Shown piece by piece: positions 45,824 to 54,650 of a DNA stretch of 64,000 nt. The position numbers and the translations under genes were made by a program. The notes beneath the pieces are model-generated. The model saw only the letters and a program-made list of their open reading frames with translations. It had not been told where the DNA came from and ran no database searches. Within the stretch, counting starts at the first letter, position 1. Each line of letters starts with the position of its first letter. The DNA lies in assembly GCA_033795365.1 (NCBI GenBank), contig JARYGU010000001.1:310001-374000 (forward strand). The letters are read 5' to 3'. The DNA is from JARYGU01 sp033795365. GTDB taxonomy: Bacteria; Pseudomonadota; Alphaproteobacteria; Rhizobiales; Rhizobiaceae.

Positions 45824-46183
45824 TCATATTCTCTTGCCCGTCCCGCTATCGAAGACGCTGATCTTTTCGACCGGCAGGTCGAGGAAAATCATATCGCCGG
45901 TCTTGCCGGCGATACGTTCCCGAAACATGCCTACGATCTTATAGTTTCCGAGGGACAGGACGACCTGGGTTTCCGATCCCATCGGTTTGACAAGGTCGAT
46001 GGCTGCAGCGAATGCAGTCGGCCCTGGCGAAACAACGAGGTGCTCCGGCCGGATGCCGTAGGTCACATCCCGTCCGGGAAGGAGAGCCCGGTATTTATCC
46101 GGTAGCGGCAGCAATGTGCCGGAGCCACTGACAAAGACCCTCCTCCCATCGGCTTCCCCGATTTTTCCCTCGATGAGATTCAT
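45824..46183 (-). pseudogene. Remnant of a MalK/UgpC-type ABC ATPase (C-terminal part)
   Basis: The 119 codons from MNLIEGKI to the stop match the C-terminal TOBE regulatory domain of MalK/UgpC sugar-transport ATPases, including Y-G-I-R-P-E-H-L and LGNYKIVGMF. Upstream of this Met the frame no longer looks like MalK (R-W-R-C-W), and the preceding thiolase gene stops 35 nt away. No Walker motifs or partner permease exist nearby. It is best read as the tail of a deleted transporter gene; translation as a stand-alone regulatory fragment cannot be excluded. Confidence 0.75.
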
Positions 46184-46218
46184 CCAGCAACGCCATCGGC
46201 CGCGCTCTCGGCCGAGGT

Positions 46219-47385
46219 TCAGACCGCCTCCAGGATCGAGACGTAATTCGCCACGCCGCTGCCGCCCATGTTGAAGACCCCTGCCAAGTCTGTCTTCGAA
46301 AGCTGGAATGTGCCGGCTTCTCCGGTGAGCTGCATGGCGGCGAGCACATGCATGGAAACGCCCGTCGCTCCGACCGGATGCCCCTTCGACTTCAGCCCCC
46401 CGGAACGATTGACCGGAAGCCTGCCGTCGCGTTCCGTCCGGCCATCGAGAGCTATCATGCCTCCGGCGCCCCTCTCCGCAAGGCCCATGGCTTCATAGAT
46501 CATCAATTCGGCAATGGTGAAGCAATCATGCACTTCCGCAAAGGAGAGATCCCCGATCGCGATGCCCGCGGTTTCCAATGCCTGCTTCCAAGCCTGCTCC
46601 GCTCCTTCAAGCCGCCAGAGATCCCGTTGCGAGAGCGGCAGGTGATCGTTGACATGGACGGCGGCGCGGAACCGGACTGCTCTGTCGAAACCCGCCGCGT
46701 CGTCACCGTCCGTCAGGACGAGCGCAGCCGCACCGTCGGAAATCGGCGAACAGTCGGTCCTTCGCAAGGGAGCGGCGACGATCGGGTTCTTCTCGCTGAC
46801 CGTTCGGCAGAAGTCGTAGCCGAGATCCTTGCGCATCTGCGCGTAAGGATTGTCCACGCCGTTCGAATGGTTCTTGGCGGCGATCCTGGCAAGCGCATCG
46901 GATTGGTCGCCGAACCGCTGGAAGTAAGCTTGCGCCATTCGTGCGAAAACGCCGGTAAATCCGGCGGGCGTATCGTCTTCCTCCTTGCGATAGCTCGCAC
47001 CCAGCAGAGCGTCGCCGACGGCCGCCGTCGCGTTGCCCGTCATCTTTTCGACGCCTATGACGAGAACCGTCCGGCCCTCGCCCGCGCGAATGAAATTGCG
47101 TGCGGCGTGGATGGCGGCGCTTCCGGAGGCACAGGCATTCTCGCAACGCATCATCGGCCGGAAGCGCAATTCCGGCACCGCACGCAGCACGAGGCTCGAA
47201 GGAAAGTCCTGCCTCGACATTCCGTTGTTGAACATGCCGACGAAGACCGCATCCACCTCCTCCGGCGACAGCCCCGCATTCTCCACCGCCGCTCTTGAGA
47301 CTTCGGCTACGAGCGCTTCCGCATCCTTGTCCTCATGCCTGCCGAAGGGCGTATGCGCCCAACCGACGATTACGGGGTCACCCAT
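46219..47385 (-). CDS. Thiolase, SCP2/nonspecific-lipid-transfer type
   Basis: Thiolase-fold protein of 388 aa. Nucleophile Cys in ENACASGSAAI, His in SKGHPVGATG and the final NMGGSG loop are present; the late C-x-G motif of classical biosynthetic thiolases is absent, as in the SCP2-type branch. It could condense or cleave an acyl-CoA. Transcribed leftward, 39 nt after the DUF763 gene, with no other beta-oxidation gene nearby. Possible relevance to acetoacetyl-CoA from the acx operon is speculative because the operons are 12 kb apart. Confidence 0.85.
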   Translation of the reverse strand: MGDPVIVGWAHTPFGRHEDKDAEALVAEVSRAAVENAGLSPEEVDAVFVGMFNNGMSRQDFPSSLVLRAVPELRFRPMMRCENACASGSAAIHAARNFIRAGEGRTVLVIGVEKMTGNATAAVGDALLGASYRKEEDDTPAGFTGVFARMAQAYFQRFGDQSDALARIAAKNHSNGVDNPYAQMRKDLGYDFCRTVSEKNPIVAAPLRRTDCSPISDGAAALVLTDGDDAAGFDRAVRFRAAVHVNDHLPLSQRDLWRLEGAEQAWKQALETAGIAIGDLSFAEVHDCFTIAELMIYEAMGLAERGAGGMIALDGRTERDGRLPVNRSGGLKSKGHPVGATGVSMHVLAAMQLTGEAGTFQLSKTDLAGVFNMGGSGVANYVSILEAV

Positions 47386-47424
47386 CTTCGCACTCCTCCG
47401 TCTGCGTCTCGTCGCTCCCTCGGT

Positions 47425-48723
47425 CTATCGGCGGCGATCACCTTGCTTGCTGCGCCGGATATCCTCTTCACCGGCTTCGCCATTCGCGACCGGCGGTTCC
47501 CAGCCGAAGACGCTCCGCCCGCCGAAGGCGACCGATTGCCGGAATTCTCCGGCGACGATCTCTTTCAAATCGGGGCCGGTAGCGTAGCGTTCAAGTCGGC
47601 GGGACTGATCGTCAAGCCGCTTCAGCGCCTGCAGTTCCTCATCCCGGCCGAGGCGCCCCTTGCCGATGGCCGACTTCATCACTTCGATCGTCTCGTCATA
47701 GACTTTCAGCGGTACGGGAAACGGGTGGCGGTCCTTTCCTCCATGCGCGAGGGAGAACCGCGCAGGATCCGAGAAGCGGCACGGCGCGCCGTGAACCACT
47801 TCCGCCACCATCGCCAGCGCCTTGACGGTGCGGGCACCGACGCCCGGAACGAGCAGGAGCTGTTCGAAATCCTCCGGCCCGCGCTCCGCAGCAGCGGCGA
47901 GATTGCCGTGCAGGCGCCGCATATTGACATCGCTTTCACGTATGTCGTGATGCGCCGGCATGATCAGGTGCGGCAGCATCGGCTGATCGCCCACTCGAGC
48001 CGGCCGCTTCCCGATATCGGCGAGAGCGGCGGCTTCGCGGACGATGCCGTCCGGCCCCAATGCCGACAGCAGCTCCAATTGCCCCTGTCGCGAAGGTGCA
48101 GCCCGGTAGTCCGCGAGATTGACGATATCACCCTGCATTCGGCCTTCGATCGCCGAATGCGGGGAATCGACGAAGCTCTTCAGCCCCTCCGAAAGCCAGT
48201 GATAGCGGCGGGCCTGCCGCTTGTCGCCGTTCATGCCCTGCTGCACGACAACCCAGCGGCCGTCATCTGCCACGACGAATCCGTGCAGGTAAAGATCGAA
48301 GCCGTCCTGCACCGCCGCGCTGTCGACCTTCGCGACCAAGCGGCTGACCGTTGCGAGACTATCGCCATCGAAGCCGACGCGGTTGCCGATAGCGATCAGC
48401 TCGGCCGGCGTCTTCCGCGAGTGGCTTCCCCGCCCGCCGCAAACATGGATGCCGAGCTCCTGCGAAAGCGGCTTGAGGCCCTTCTTCAAAGCGCCGATGA
48501 CACTGGTGGTGATGCCGGAGGAATGCCAGTCCATCCCCATGACGGCGCCGAAAGATTGAAACCAGAAGGGATGGGCGAGACGCCGCAGGAATTCATCGCG
48601 ACCATAGTGATATATGATCGCTTCGGCTATGACGGCGCCCAGCTTCGTCATCCGCTCCCCGAGCCATTGCGGGACCCGGCCGCCGTGGAGCGGCAGGTCG
48701 GCACTGCCTGATGGATTTGCCAT
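47425..48723 (-). CDS. DUF763 protein
   Basis: Protein of 432 aa recognised as DUF763 from its start (SADLPLHGGRVPQWLGERM), the GMDWHSSGITTS block and LAHGGKDRHPFPVP. A helix-hairpin-helix-like segment, LLLVPGVGARTVKAL, lies near residue 300, just before the conserved S-L-A-H-G-G-K-D block. HhH motifs bind DNA backbone non-specifically, so a nucleic-acid role is plausible, but the family has no established function that I know of. No signal peptide or membrane segment. Confidence 0.85.
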   Translation of the reverse strand: MANPSGSADLPLHGGRVPQWLGERMTKLGAVIAEAIIYHYGRDEFLRRLAHPFWFQSFGAVMGMDWHSSGITTSVIGALKKGLKPLSQELGIHVCGGRGSHSRKTPAELIAIGNRVGFDGDSLATVSRLVAKVDSAAVQDGFDLYLHGFVVADDGRWVVVQQGMNGDKRQARRYHWLSEGLKSFVDSPHSAIEGRMQGDIVNLADYRAAPSRQGQLELLSALGPDGIVREAAALADIGKRPARVGDQPMLPHLIMPAHHDIRESDVNMRRLHGNLAAAAERGPEDFEQLLLVPGVGARTVKALAMVAEVVHGAPCRFSDPARFSLAHGGKDRHPFPVPLKVYDETIEVMKSAIGKGRLGRDEELQALKRLDDQSRRLERYATGPDLKEIVAGEFRQSVAFGGRSVFGWEPPVANGEAGEEDIRRSKQGDRRR

Positions 48724-48831
48724 CGCGTTCCTTCCGGGAAATTCACCCGTCTACTGCGCCCCGGCAGGCGCAATTTCATGGCCGCGATTATACAGGCTCC
48801 GCGCTGAAACGACAGAAGGATCGCCCCGCGA

Positions 48832-49872
48832 TCAGCCGTCCATTCTTATTTGCAGCTTGACGTCCCGCGGAAAAGCCCTGGCTGCCCGTTCGAAGGCTTC
48901 AACGCTTTGCCGGAAGACGAATGATTCCGAGATCAGCGGCTTCACGTCGATCCGGCCGGACTGCAGAAGCGAGATCGCGCGATCATAGACATTGGCATAG
49001 CGGAAGACCGTTTCGATGCGGATCTCCTTGGCCTGCGCCGCGACGATATCCACCGGAACAGGGTCTATCGGCATGCCGACGCAGACCACGGCACCGCCCG
49101 GCCGAACCAGAGAAAACATCGTGCGGAACACAGCCGCAGCGCCGGAGCATTCGAAAAGCACATCCGCTCCCCAACCTCCGGTTTCGCGGGCGATGACGCC
49201 CGCCGGATCTGCCTCCTTCGAATTGACGGGAATGATACCGGGATACCGGGAAGCGACCTCGAGCTTTTCCGCAACCAGATCGCAGAGGAAAACACGCGAG
49301 CACCCGCCGGCGAGAGCCGAAAGCGCCACGAGGATGCCGATCGGACCGGATCCGACGACCACGGCGGTATCGCCGGGCTTGATCTTCGCCTTCGATGCGG
49401 CCTGCAGGCCGACGGCAAGCGGTTCCACCATAGCTCCCTCCGCCATGGAAACCTCGGGCGGCAGGCGGTAGGTGAAAGCCGCAGGATGCACGACTTCAGG
49501 CGTGAGGCAGCCGTGGATGGGCGGCGTCGCCCAGAAGGTCAGGGACGGGTCGAGATTGTAGAGCCCGAGACGGGCGGCCCGCGAATTCATATCCGGAACG
49601 CCCGGCTCCATGCAGACGCGGTCACCGATGGAAAGCGATGTCACTGCGCGGCCGACCTCCACGACCGTTCCGGACGCCTCGTGACCGAGCACCATGGGTT
49701 CCTTGACGACGAAAGGTCCGATCCGGCCGTGTTGATAATAGTGTACATCGCTTCCGCAGATGCCGACAGTATCGACACGGATGCGCACATCGTTCTCTCC
49801 GAGGGAAAGGTCGAGATCGATATCGCGCAAACGCAGATCGTTCTGCTTTTCCAGAACAAGGGCAATAGGCAT
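48832..49872 (-). CDS. Zinc-type polyol dehydrogenase (xylitol/sorbitol family)
   Basis: Medium-chain dehydrogenase of 346 aa, oxidising a polyol to a ketose with NAD. The catalytic zinc ligands Cys39 (GICGSD), His64 and Glu65 (GHEAS) and the Rossmann VVGSGPIGIL are present. The four structural-zinc cysteines found in most xylitol dehydrogenases are replaced (Asp94, Ser97, Ala100, Asp108), as in animal sorbitol dehydrogenases. Last gene of the leftward pentose operon, 14 nt after the SDR. A product such as xylulose would feed the xylulokinase encoded on the other arm. Confidence 0.87.
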   Translation of the reverse strand: MPIALVLEKQNDLRLRDIDLDLSLGENDVRIRVDTVGICGSDVHYYQHGRIGPFVVKEPMVLGHEASGTVVEVGRAVTSLSIGDRVCMEPGVPDMNSRAARLGLYNLDPSLTFWATPPIHGCLTPEVVHPAAFTYRLPPEVSMAEGAMVEPLAVGLQAASKAKIKPGDTAVVVGSGPIGILVALSALAGGCSRVFLCDLVAEKLEVASRYPGIIPVNSKEADPAGVIARETGGWGADVLFECSGAAAVFRTMFSLVRPGGAVVCVGMPIDPVPVDIVAAQAKEIRIETVFRYANVYDRAISLLQSGRIDVKPLISESFVFRQSVEAFERAARAFPRDVKLQIRMDG

Positions 49873-49886
49873 GGAATCCTCCCAAT

Positions 49887-50654
49887 CTACCAGGCGGTAT
49901 ATCCGCCGTCCGCAGTTACGATCGAACCGGTCATGAGGCTGGATGCATCGGACGCCAGGAACTGCACCACCGAAGCGATCTCATCCGTTTCGCCGAGCCG
50001 GTTCATCGGCGTCATCTCCCGCCAGCCGTCTGCAAGGTTCGCCTGCCGCCGCGCCACGGCGGCCACCAGCGGCGTATTGATATAGGTCGGCGCGACCGCA
50101 TTCACGCGGACGCCCCGGCCGGCCCACTCGGCCGCCAAGGAACGGGTCAGGTGATGAACGGCTGCCTTTGAGGCATTGTAATGGCACTGCGGCTGCGGCT
50201 TGTTGACGATCTCTCCGGACATGGATCCGATATTGACGATCGATCCCCTGCCCGCCTGCAGCATCCTTTTTCCGAAGGCGCGGCATGTCCGGAAGACACC
50301 GGTGAGGTTGACATCGAGAACGCGCTGCCATTCGTCGTCGCCCATCTCCTCCGCGGGCGTGTTGGTGACGATCCCGGCATTGCAGACCAGGATGTCCAGT
50401 GGTCCGATGCGGCCGGCAAGCGCTTCGAGGGCCGCGGTGTCGGTCACGTCCAGCGCTGCCGCTTCGGCGTCGTTTCCGTAGACCGCAAGCGCCTCCGCCG
50501 TCGCCCGTGCTCGCTCACCGTCGATATCGGTGCATATGACACGGGCACCTGTTTCCGCAAGCGCATGAGCGCAGGCAGCTCCTATGCCTTGTCCAGCACC
50601 CGTAACCAGCGCGAGACGTCCGGTGAGATCGAGTTTGCTGCGATAAGATTTCAT
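49887..50654 (-). CDS. Short-chain sugar/polyol dehydrogenase
   Basis: Classical SDR of 255 aa. TGAGQGIG cofactor loop, NAGI motif, Ser in NIGSMSG, and Tyr-x3-Lys in CHYNASKAA. Start ATG 50654 has GGGAGG immediately upstream; earlier in-frame ATGs would add non-homologous sequence. Likely a pentitol or sugar dehydrogenase; it resembles D-arabinitol / threitol-type enzymes in general outline. Between the hydroxyacid dehydrogenase (47-nt gap) and the zinc dehydrogenase. Confidence 0.87.
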   Translation of the reverse strand: MKSYRSKLDLTGRLALVTGAGQGIGAACAHALAETGARVICTDIDGERARATAEALAVYGNDAEAAALDVTDTAALEALAGRIGPLDILVCNAGIVTNTPAEEMGDDEWQRVLDVNLTGVFRTCRAFGKRMLQAGRGSIVNIGSMSGEIVNKPQPQCHYNASKAAVHHLTRSLAAEWAGRGVRVNAVAPTYINTPLVAAVARRQANLADGWREMTPMNRLGETDEIASVVQFLASDASSLMTGSIVTADGGYTAW

Positions 50655-50701
50655 CATTCCTCCCATATCGTTCTCCAGCCCCATTGAAGGCAGAATGCCG
50701 G

Positions 50702-51658
50702 TCAAAGCTTCAAAGCGCAACGCAGAGGTTCGCCGCGCAGAGCCCGTCCCGCCTCTTCCGCCGCCAGCCGCTGCAGCGCCTTGACGGATGCATCCGAATA
50801 GAAGGCGGCATGCGGCGTCATCAGAAGATTTGGCGCATAGCGCAGCGGCGAGCCGGCAGGCGGCGGCTCCTGCTCGAAAACGTCGAGGCCGGCCGCCGAG
50901 AGTTGGCCGGTCGCAAGCGCATCGGCGAGTGCCGATTCGTCTATCAGCCCGCCGCGCGAAGCGTTGATCAGGATTGCCCCTCTTTGCATCATCGCGATCG
51001 CCGCAGCATCGATGACATGGCGCGTCTCCTTCGTGAGCGGGACATGCAGCGACAGGATGTGTGCGTTTCGAATCACATCCTCGCGCGTCGCCATTTCGAC
51101 GCCGGTCGCTTCGGCGACATCGGCCGCGACATAGGGATCGAAGGCGATGATGCGGCACCCGAATGCCTGCATCCGCTCCGCAAATGCCCTGGCGATGCGT
51201 CCGAAACCGAGCAACCCGACAACGGTATCGCGCAGCGAAGGCAGATGGGAGGCGATCGAGGCCACGCCCCAGCGCCCCTCGCGAACGGCTTCGTCGAAGT
51301 GACCGAGCCGGCGGCGAAGCGACAAGGCGATAGCCGCCGCGTGGTCGGCTACTTCCTCCACCCCATAGTCCGGCACGTTGCAGACAGACACGCCCAGTTC
51401 CTTCGCCGCGGACAGGTCGACATTATCGACCCCGACACCGTAGCGTATGATCACGGCTCCGCGCGCCATCGACTTCATCACCCGGTGCGTCATTGGAGCG
51501 AAGTTGTTCATCACCACATCGGCACCGGCAACGGCATCGGCGGTTTCAGCTTCGGTTGTGCATTGATACTGCCGGAATTCGGCTTTTTCGGCAGCCGCGA
51601 CCGCGGCCTCCTGTTCGGTATTGCCGAACGCCTGATCGGTGACGATCAGCCTTTTCAT
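50702..51658 (-). CDS. D-2-hydroxyacid dehydrogenase
   Basis: NAD(P)-dependent D-isomer hydroxyacid dehydrogenase of 318 aa, started at ATG 51658 with GGAG upstream. Rossmann GLLGFGRIARAF, catalytic Arg (NASRGGLID), Glu (DVFEQEP) and His (TPHAAF) are all visible. Overall closest to the C-terminal-binding-protein-like group. It could act on a hydroxy- or keto-acid intermediate (glyoxylate, hydroxypyruvate or a sugar acid) from the pentose pathway. Confidence 0.87.
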   Translation of the reverse strand: MKRLIVTDQAFGNTEQEAAVAAAEKAEFRQYQCTTEAETADAVAGADVVMNNFAPMTHRVMKSMARGAVIIRYGVGVDNVDLSAAKELGVSVCNVPDYGVEEVADHAAAIALSLRRRLGHFDEAVREGRWGVASIASHLPSLRDTVVGLLGFGRIARAFAERMQAFGCRIIAFDPYVAADVAEATGVEMATREDVIRNAHILSLHVPLTKETRHVIDAAAIAMMQRGAILINASRGGLIDESALADALATGQLSAAGLDVFEQEPPPAGSPLRYAPNLLMTPHAAFYSDASVKALQRLAAEEAGRALRGEPLRCALKL

Positions 51659-51708
51659 GTTTGTCTCCATACGGCCCAGCCGGAGCTTGAACGGAAAGTC
51701 TTGAGCCT

Positions 51709-52854
51709 TCAGCGAAGACCGCGTGCAGCCAGATTGCGCATGAGCGCGCGGGTGCCGAAGGTCCACGGAGCGGCGCTGTCGGAGGTCGTTACCGTGTTCA
51801 CGAGACGCCCGAGAAGAGGCGTGCTGATCTCGACGATATCGCCTTTTCTGTGCGTGAAGCCGCTTCCGGGCTCCGCGCGGTCCTGGGTCGGCGCGAACAT
51901 CGTACCGAGAAAGAGCATCACGCCGTCCGGATACTGATGATGGGCGCCGATGGTTTGCCGGACAAGATCGGCGGGCTTGCGGCTGATCTCGCTCATATTG
52001 CTGCGTCCGTCCATTTCGAACCCGTCACTTCCACGCACTTTCATGCTGATGGTGGCACTCTCGATATCGGCGAGCGTGAAGGCCTCGTCGAAAAGACGGA
52101 TGAACGGGCCGATCGCGCAGGACGCATTGTTGTCCTTTGCCTTGCCGAGAAGGAGCGCCGAGCGACCTTCGACATCACGAAGATTGACGTCGTTGCCCAG
52201 CGCCGCTCCCTTGATCTCACCTCTGGAGTTGATGGCAAGCACCACTTCGGGCTCCGGATTGTTCCATCGCGAAATCGGATGGAGACCGACGGCCGCACCA
52301 TGGCCGACGGCAGCCATCGGCTGGGATTTGGTGAACACCTCGGCATCCGGGCCGATTCCGACTTCCAGATATTGCGACCAGAGTCCCTCGCCGATCAGTA
52401 CCTGCTTGACGTTGCGCGCCTCTTGCGAGCCCGCCTTGATATTGGAAAGGCTTCCGCCGATCAGTTCGCCGACCCTGCTGCGGATTTGCTGGGCACGCTC
52501 AGGATCGCCGGCCGTCTTCTCGTCGATCACCCGCTCGATCATACTCTGCGCGAAGGTCACACCGCAGGCTTTCAAGGCCTGCAGATCGCAAGGCGCCAGC
52601 AGGCATGGCGCTTTTGCTCCATAGCCCATTTCCTCCGGCGCCCGGACGAATTCCTCCACAGGCCCGAGATCCTCGCCTCGCAACGCTTCGAAATCCGTCG
52701 CAGCATCGATTTCCAGTAGATCATGGACCGTCGGATAGCGCTCGGTCACATCGACCAACCGACCGCCGCGAAGGACAACCACCGAGGGACCCTCCTTCTC
52801 CGGCCTCCATACGCGGCCGACAAGCTTCGCGGTTCCGGCATTCTCAGGCAACAT
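51709..52854 (-). CDS. XylX-like 2-keto-3-deoxy-pentonate dehydratase (FAH fold)
   Basis: Fumarylacetoacetate-hydrolase-fold protein of 381 aa. Length and many blocks (LWSQYLEVGIGPDAEVFTK, GNDVNLRDVEGRSALLL, KDNNASCAIGP, HQYPDGVMLFLGTMFAP, PWTFGTRALMRNLA) agree with my memory of XylX from the Weimberg xylose pathway, which dehydrates 2-keto-3-deoxy-xylonate to alpha-ketoglutarate semialdehyde. The divergent aldehyde dehydrogenase would then make alpha-ketoglutarate. The pathway's sugar-acid dehydratase (IlvD/EDD type) is not in the window. First gene of the leftward operon, with a well-formed promoter and operator upstream. Confidence 0.83.
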   Translation of the reverse strand: MLPENAGTAKLVGRVWRPEKEGPSVVVLRGGRLVDVTERYPTVHDLLEIDAATDFEALRGEDLGPVEEFVRAPEEMGYGAKAPCLLAPCDLQALKACGVTFAQSMIERVIDEKTAGDPERAQQIRSRVGELIGGSLSNIKAGSQEARNVKQVLIGEGLWSQYLEVGIGPDAEVFTKSQPMAAVGHGAAVGLHPISRWNNPEPEVVLAINSRGEIKGAALGNDVNLRDVEGRSALLLGKAKDNNASCAIGPFIRLFDEAFTLADIESATISMKVRGSDGFEMDGRSNMSEISRKPADLVRQTIGAHHQYPDGVMLFLGTMFAPTQDRAEPGSGFTHRKGDIVEISTPLLGRLVNTVTTSDSAAPWTFGTRALMRNLAARGLR

Positions 52855-52878
52855 CTGCTTATTCCTCGCTTACAGAAC

Positions 52879-52913
52879 TAGCAAAACTATATACGCACCT
52901 CGATATAGGTCAA
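52879..52913 (-). promoter_or_regulatory. Promoter and RpiR-type operator of the xylX operon
   Basis: Leftward reading: TTGACC (plus strand 52908-52913), a 16-nt spacer, then TATAGT (52886-52891). The operator TAGTTTTGCTA (plus strand 52879-52889) begins inside the -10 box, the place where a bound repressor would block polymerase. The expected start site is about 25-30 nt before the xylX ATG. Confidence 0.72.
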
Positions 52914-53106
52914 TCAGCCTTTTTTGCAAAACTTTGATGAACCCTCCGTAACGGTTATGGGCCACGGACTATGAGGAATACATAAATAATTGATTATAAA
53001 TGTTTATTTAAAGAAACTTTACCGCCCGCCCCTGTCGGTAGCTTGAAAGCATGCTGCCCGAGATGAGCGCCGAGGCGCCAGTGAAGGAGAGAATTTCATC
53101 GGATCC

Positions 53107-53145
53107 GTGACTTCTCCGCTTGCCAAAATATAGTTTAGCTATATT
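53107..53145 (+). promoter_or_regulatory. Promoter and RpiR-type operator of the aldehyde dehydrogenase operon
   Basis: GTGACT (53107-53112), a 16-nt spacer and TATAGT (53129-53134). The operator TAGTTTAGCTA (53131-53141) overlaps the -10 exactly as in the xylX promoter and is embedded in a perfect 7-5-7 dyad, AATATAG-TTTAG-CTATATT (53127-53145). Confidence 0.7.
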
Positions 53146-53195
53146 GTGCTCGGAAATAGCCTGCGGCCGTGGGCTCATCATCAAGGGCGGAGCGG

Positions 53196-54650
53196 ATGTA
53201 TCGGAATGAAATGCTTGTCGGGGCGGATTGGATCGATGGCGCGGGAGAAGCAATCCCCGTAGAAAATCCGGCGACCGGCGAAATCCTGGGTTATGTGAAG
53301 GGCGCGACCGCCGAGGAGACGGAACGTGCCGTGAGTGCGGCAAAAGCCGCGTTTCCCGGCTGGGCCGCATTGCCCCCGGTACGGCGGGCCGGATTTCTGC
53401 ATAAAGCCGGAGATCTGATCGCAGCGGACGCAGACAAAATCGCCCGCATCATGACGGCCGAACAGGGAAAGCCTCTCAACGAAGCGCGCGGCGAGGTCGA
53501 AAAGCTCGCCCAAACCTTTCATTTCTACGCAGAAGAGGCGACCCGTATCCATGGGGAGATCGTCCCCAATGAAAGCAATGCATATCAGAGCCTTGTCGTA
53601 CGGGAGCCGGTGGGCGTGGTCGCGGCGATCTCCCCGTGGAACTATCCGGCCGAGCTGATCGGATGGAAATTGGCGGGAGCGCTGGCAGCCGGCTGCACGA
53701 TCGTGATCAAGCCGCCGGAACTGACCCCGCTCTCTCCGCTTGCCATTGCGCGTTGCGTCAAGGCGGCGGGCCTCCCGGACGGGGTCGTGAACATGGTAAC
53801 GGGCAAGGGATCGGAAGTCGGCCAGCGCCTGGTTGAAAATCCGTTGATCGACAAGGTCGCGTTCACCGGCTCCGGAGCGGTCGGACTGAAGATCCAGCAA
53901 TCCTGCACGAATATCAAAAAGCTGTCGCTCGAGCTCGGCGGCAATTGTCCGATGATCGTGACCGCTTCGGCGGATATCGATGCGGCCGTCAAGGGCGCGG
54001 CACGTCGCTCCTTCCGCAACATGGGCCAGATCTGCATCGCGATCAATCGCATCTATGTGGCGGAAGGCCTCTATGAGGAGTTTCTCGGAAAGCTTGCACG
54101 CGCCGCCGAAGCACTTGTCATCGACAACGGCCTCGACAACCCGGCGGCCGATCTTGGGGCGATGGCTTCCGCCGAACCTCTGGCAAAGACGAAAGCGCAC
54201 CTTGCCGACGCTCTCGCAAAGGGCGCGCGCCTGATTACCGGCGGCAGCGCTCCCGAAGGCGAAAAATACGCGAAAGGTCATTTCTTCCGTCCCACGGTGG
54301 TGGCCGACTGCACGCATGAAATGCAGGTGATGACGGAAGAGACCTTCGGTCCTCTGGTGGGCGTCGCATCCTTCCGCACGCTCGCCGAGGCGGTCGAAAG
54401 AGCCAACGATACCCCCTTCGGGCTCGCGTCCTATGCCTATACAAAACACATGGATGAGATGCGGTTCCTCTCCACGAAGCTCGACTATGGAAATGTCGCG
54501 ATCAACAATGTGGACGCGGGCATCATCAATGTCGCCTATGGCGGACGCAAGCAAAGCGGCGTGGGCTATGAACACGGTCGCGAAGGCATGCTGGAATATA
54601 TGAATTTCAAGCATGTCCGCCTCTGCTTCGATACGCCGGAGGCGGCCTGA
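53196..54650 (+). CDS. NAD(P)-dependent semialdehyde dehydrogenase
   Basis: ALDH-superfamily enzyme of 484 aa, of the succinate-/alpha-ketoglutarate-semialdehyde dehydrogenase group. Catalytic Glu in LSLELGGN and Cys in MGQICIA, with the SPWNYP cofactor segment. Start ATG 53196 has GGAG upstream; an earlier GTG at 53169 is less likely. With the XylX-like dehydratase it would oxidise alpha-ketoglutarate semialdehyde to alpha-ketoglutarate, giving entry to the TCA cycle. First gene of the rightward arm. Confidence 0.88.
   Translation: MYRNEMLVGADWIDGAGEAIPVENPATGEILGYVKGATAEETERAVSAAKAAFPGWAALPPVRRAGFLHKAGDLIAADADKIARIMTAEQGKPLNEARGEVEKLAQTFHFYAEEATRIHGEIVPNESNAYQSLVVREPVGVVAAISPWNYPAELIGWKLAGALAAGCTIVIKPPELTPLSPLAIARCVKAAGLPDGVVNMVTGKGSEVGQRLVENPLIDKVAFTGSGAVGLKIQQSCTNIKKLSLELGGNCPMIVTASADIDAAVKGAARRSFRNMGQICIAINRIYVAEGLYEEFLGKLARAAEALVIDNGLDNPAADLGAMASAEPLAKTKAHLADALAKGARLITGGSAPEGEKYAKGHFFRPTVVADCTHEMQVMTEETFGPLVGVASFRTLAEAVERANDTPFGLASYAYTKHMDEMRFLSTKLDYGNVAINNVDAGIINVAYGGRKQSGVGYEHGREGMLEYMNFKHVRLCFDTPEAA

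Larger units (their letters stand above)
52855..53195. other. Divergent control region of the pentose regulon
   Basis: A 341-bp non-coding region between the xylX-like and aldehyde-dehydrogenase genes. It holds a leftward promoter with operator (52879-52913), a rightward promoter with operator (53107-53145) and an AT-rich patch at about 52975-53022 between them. No coding frame looks real. Confidence 0.75.
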
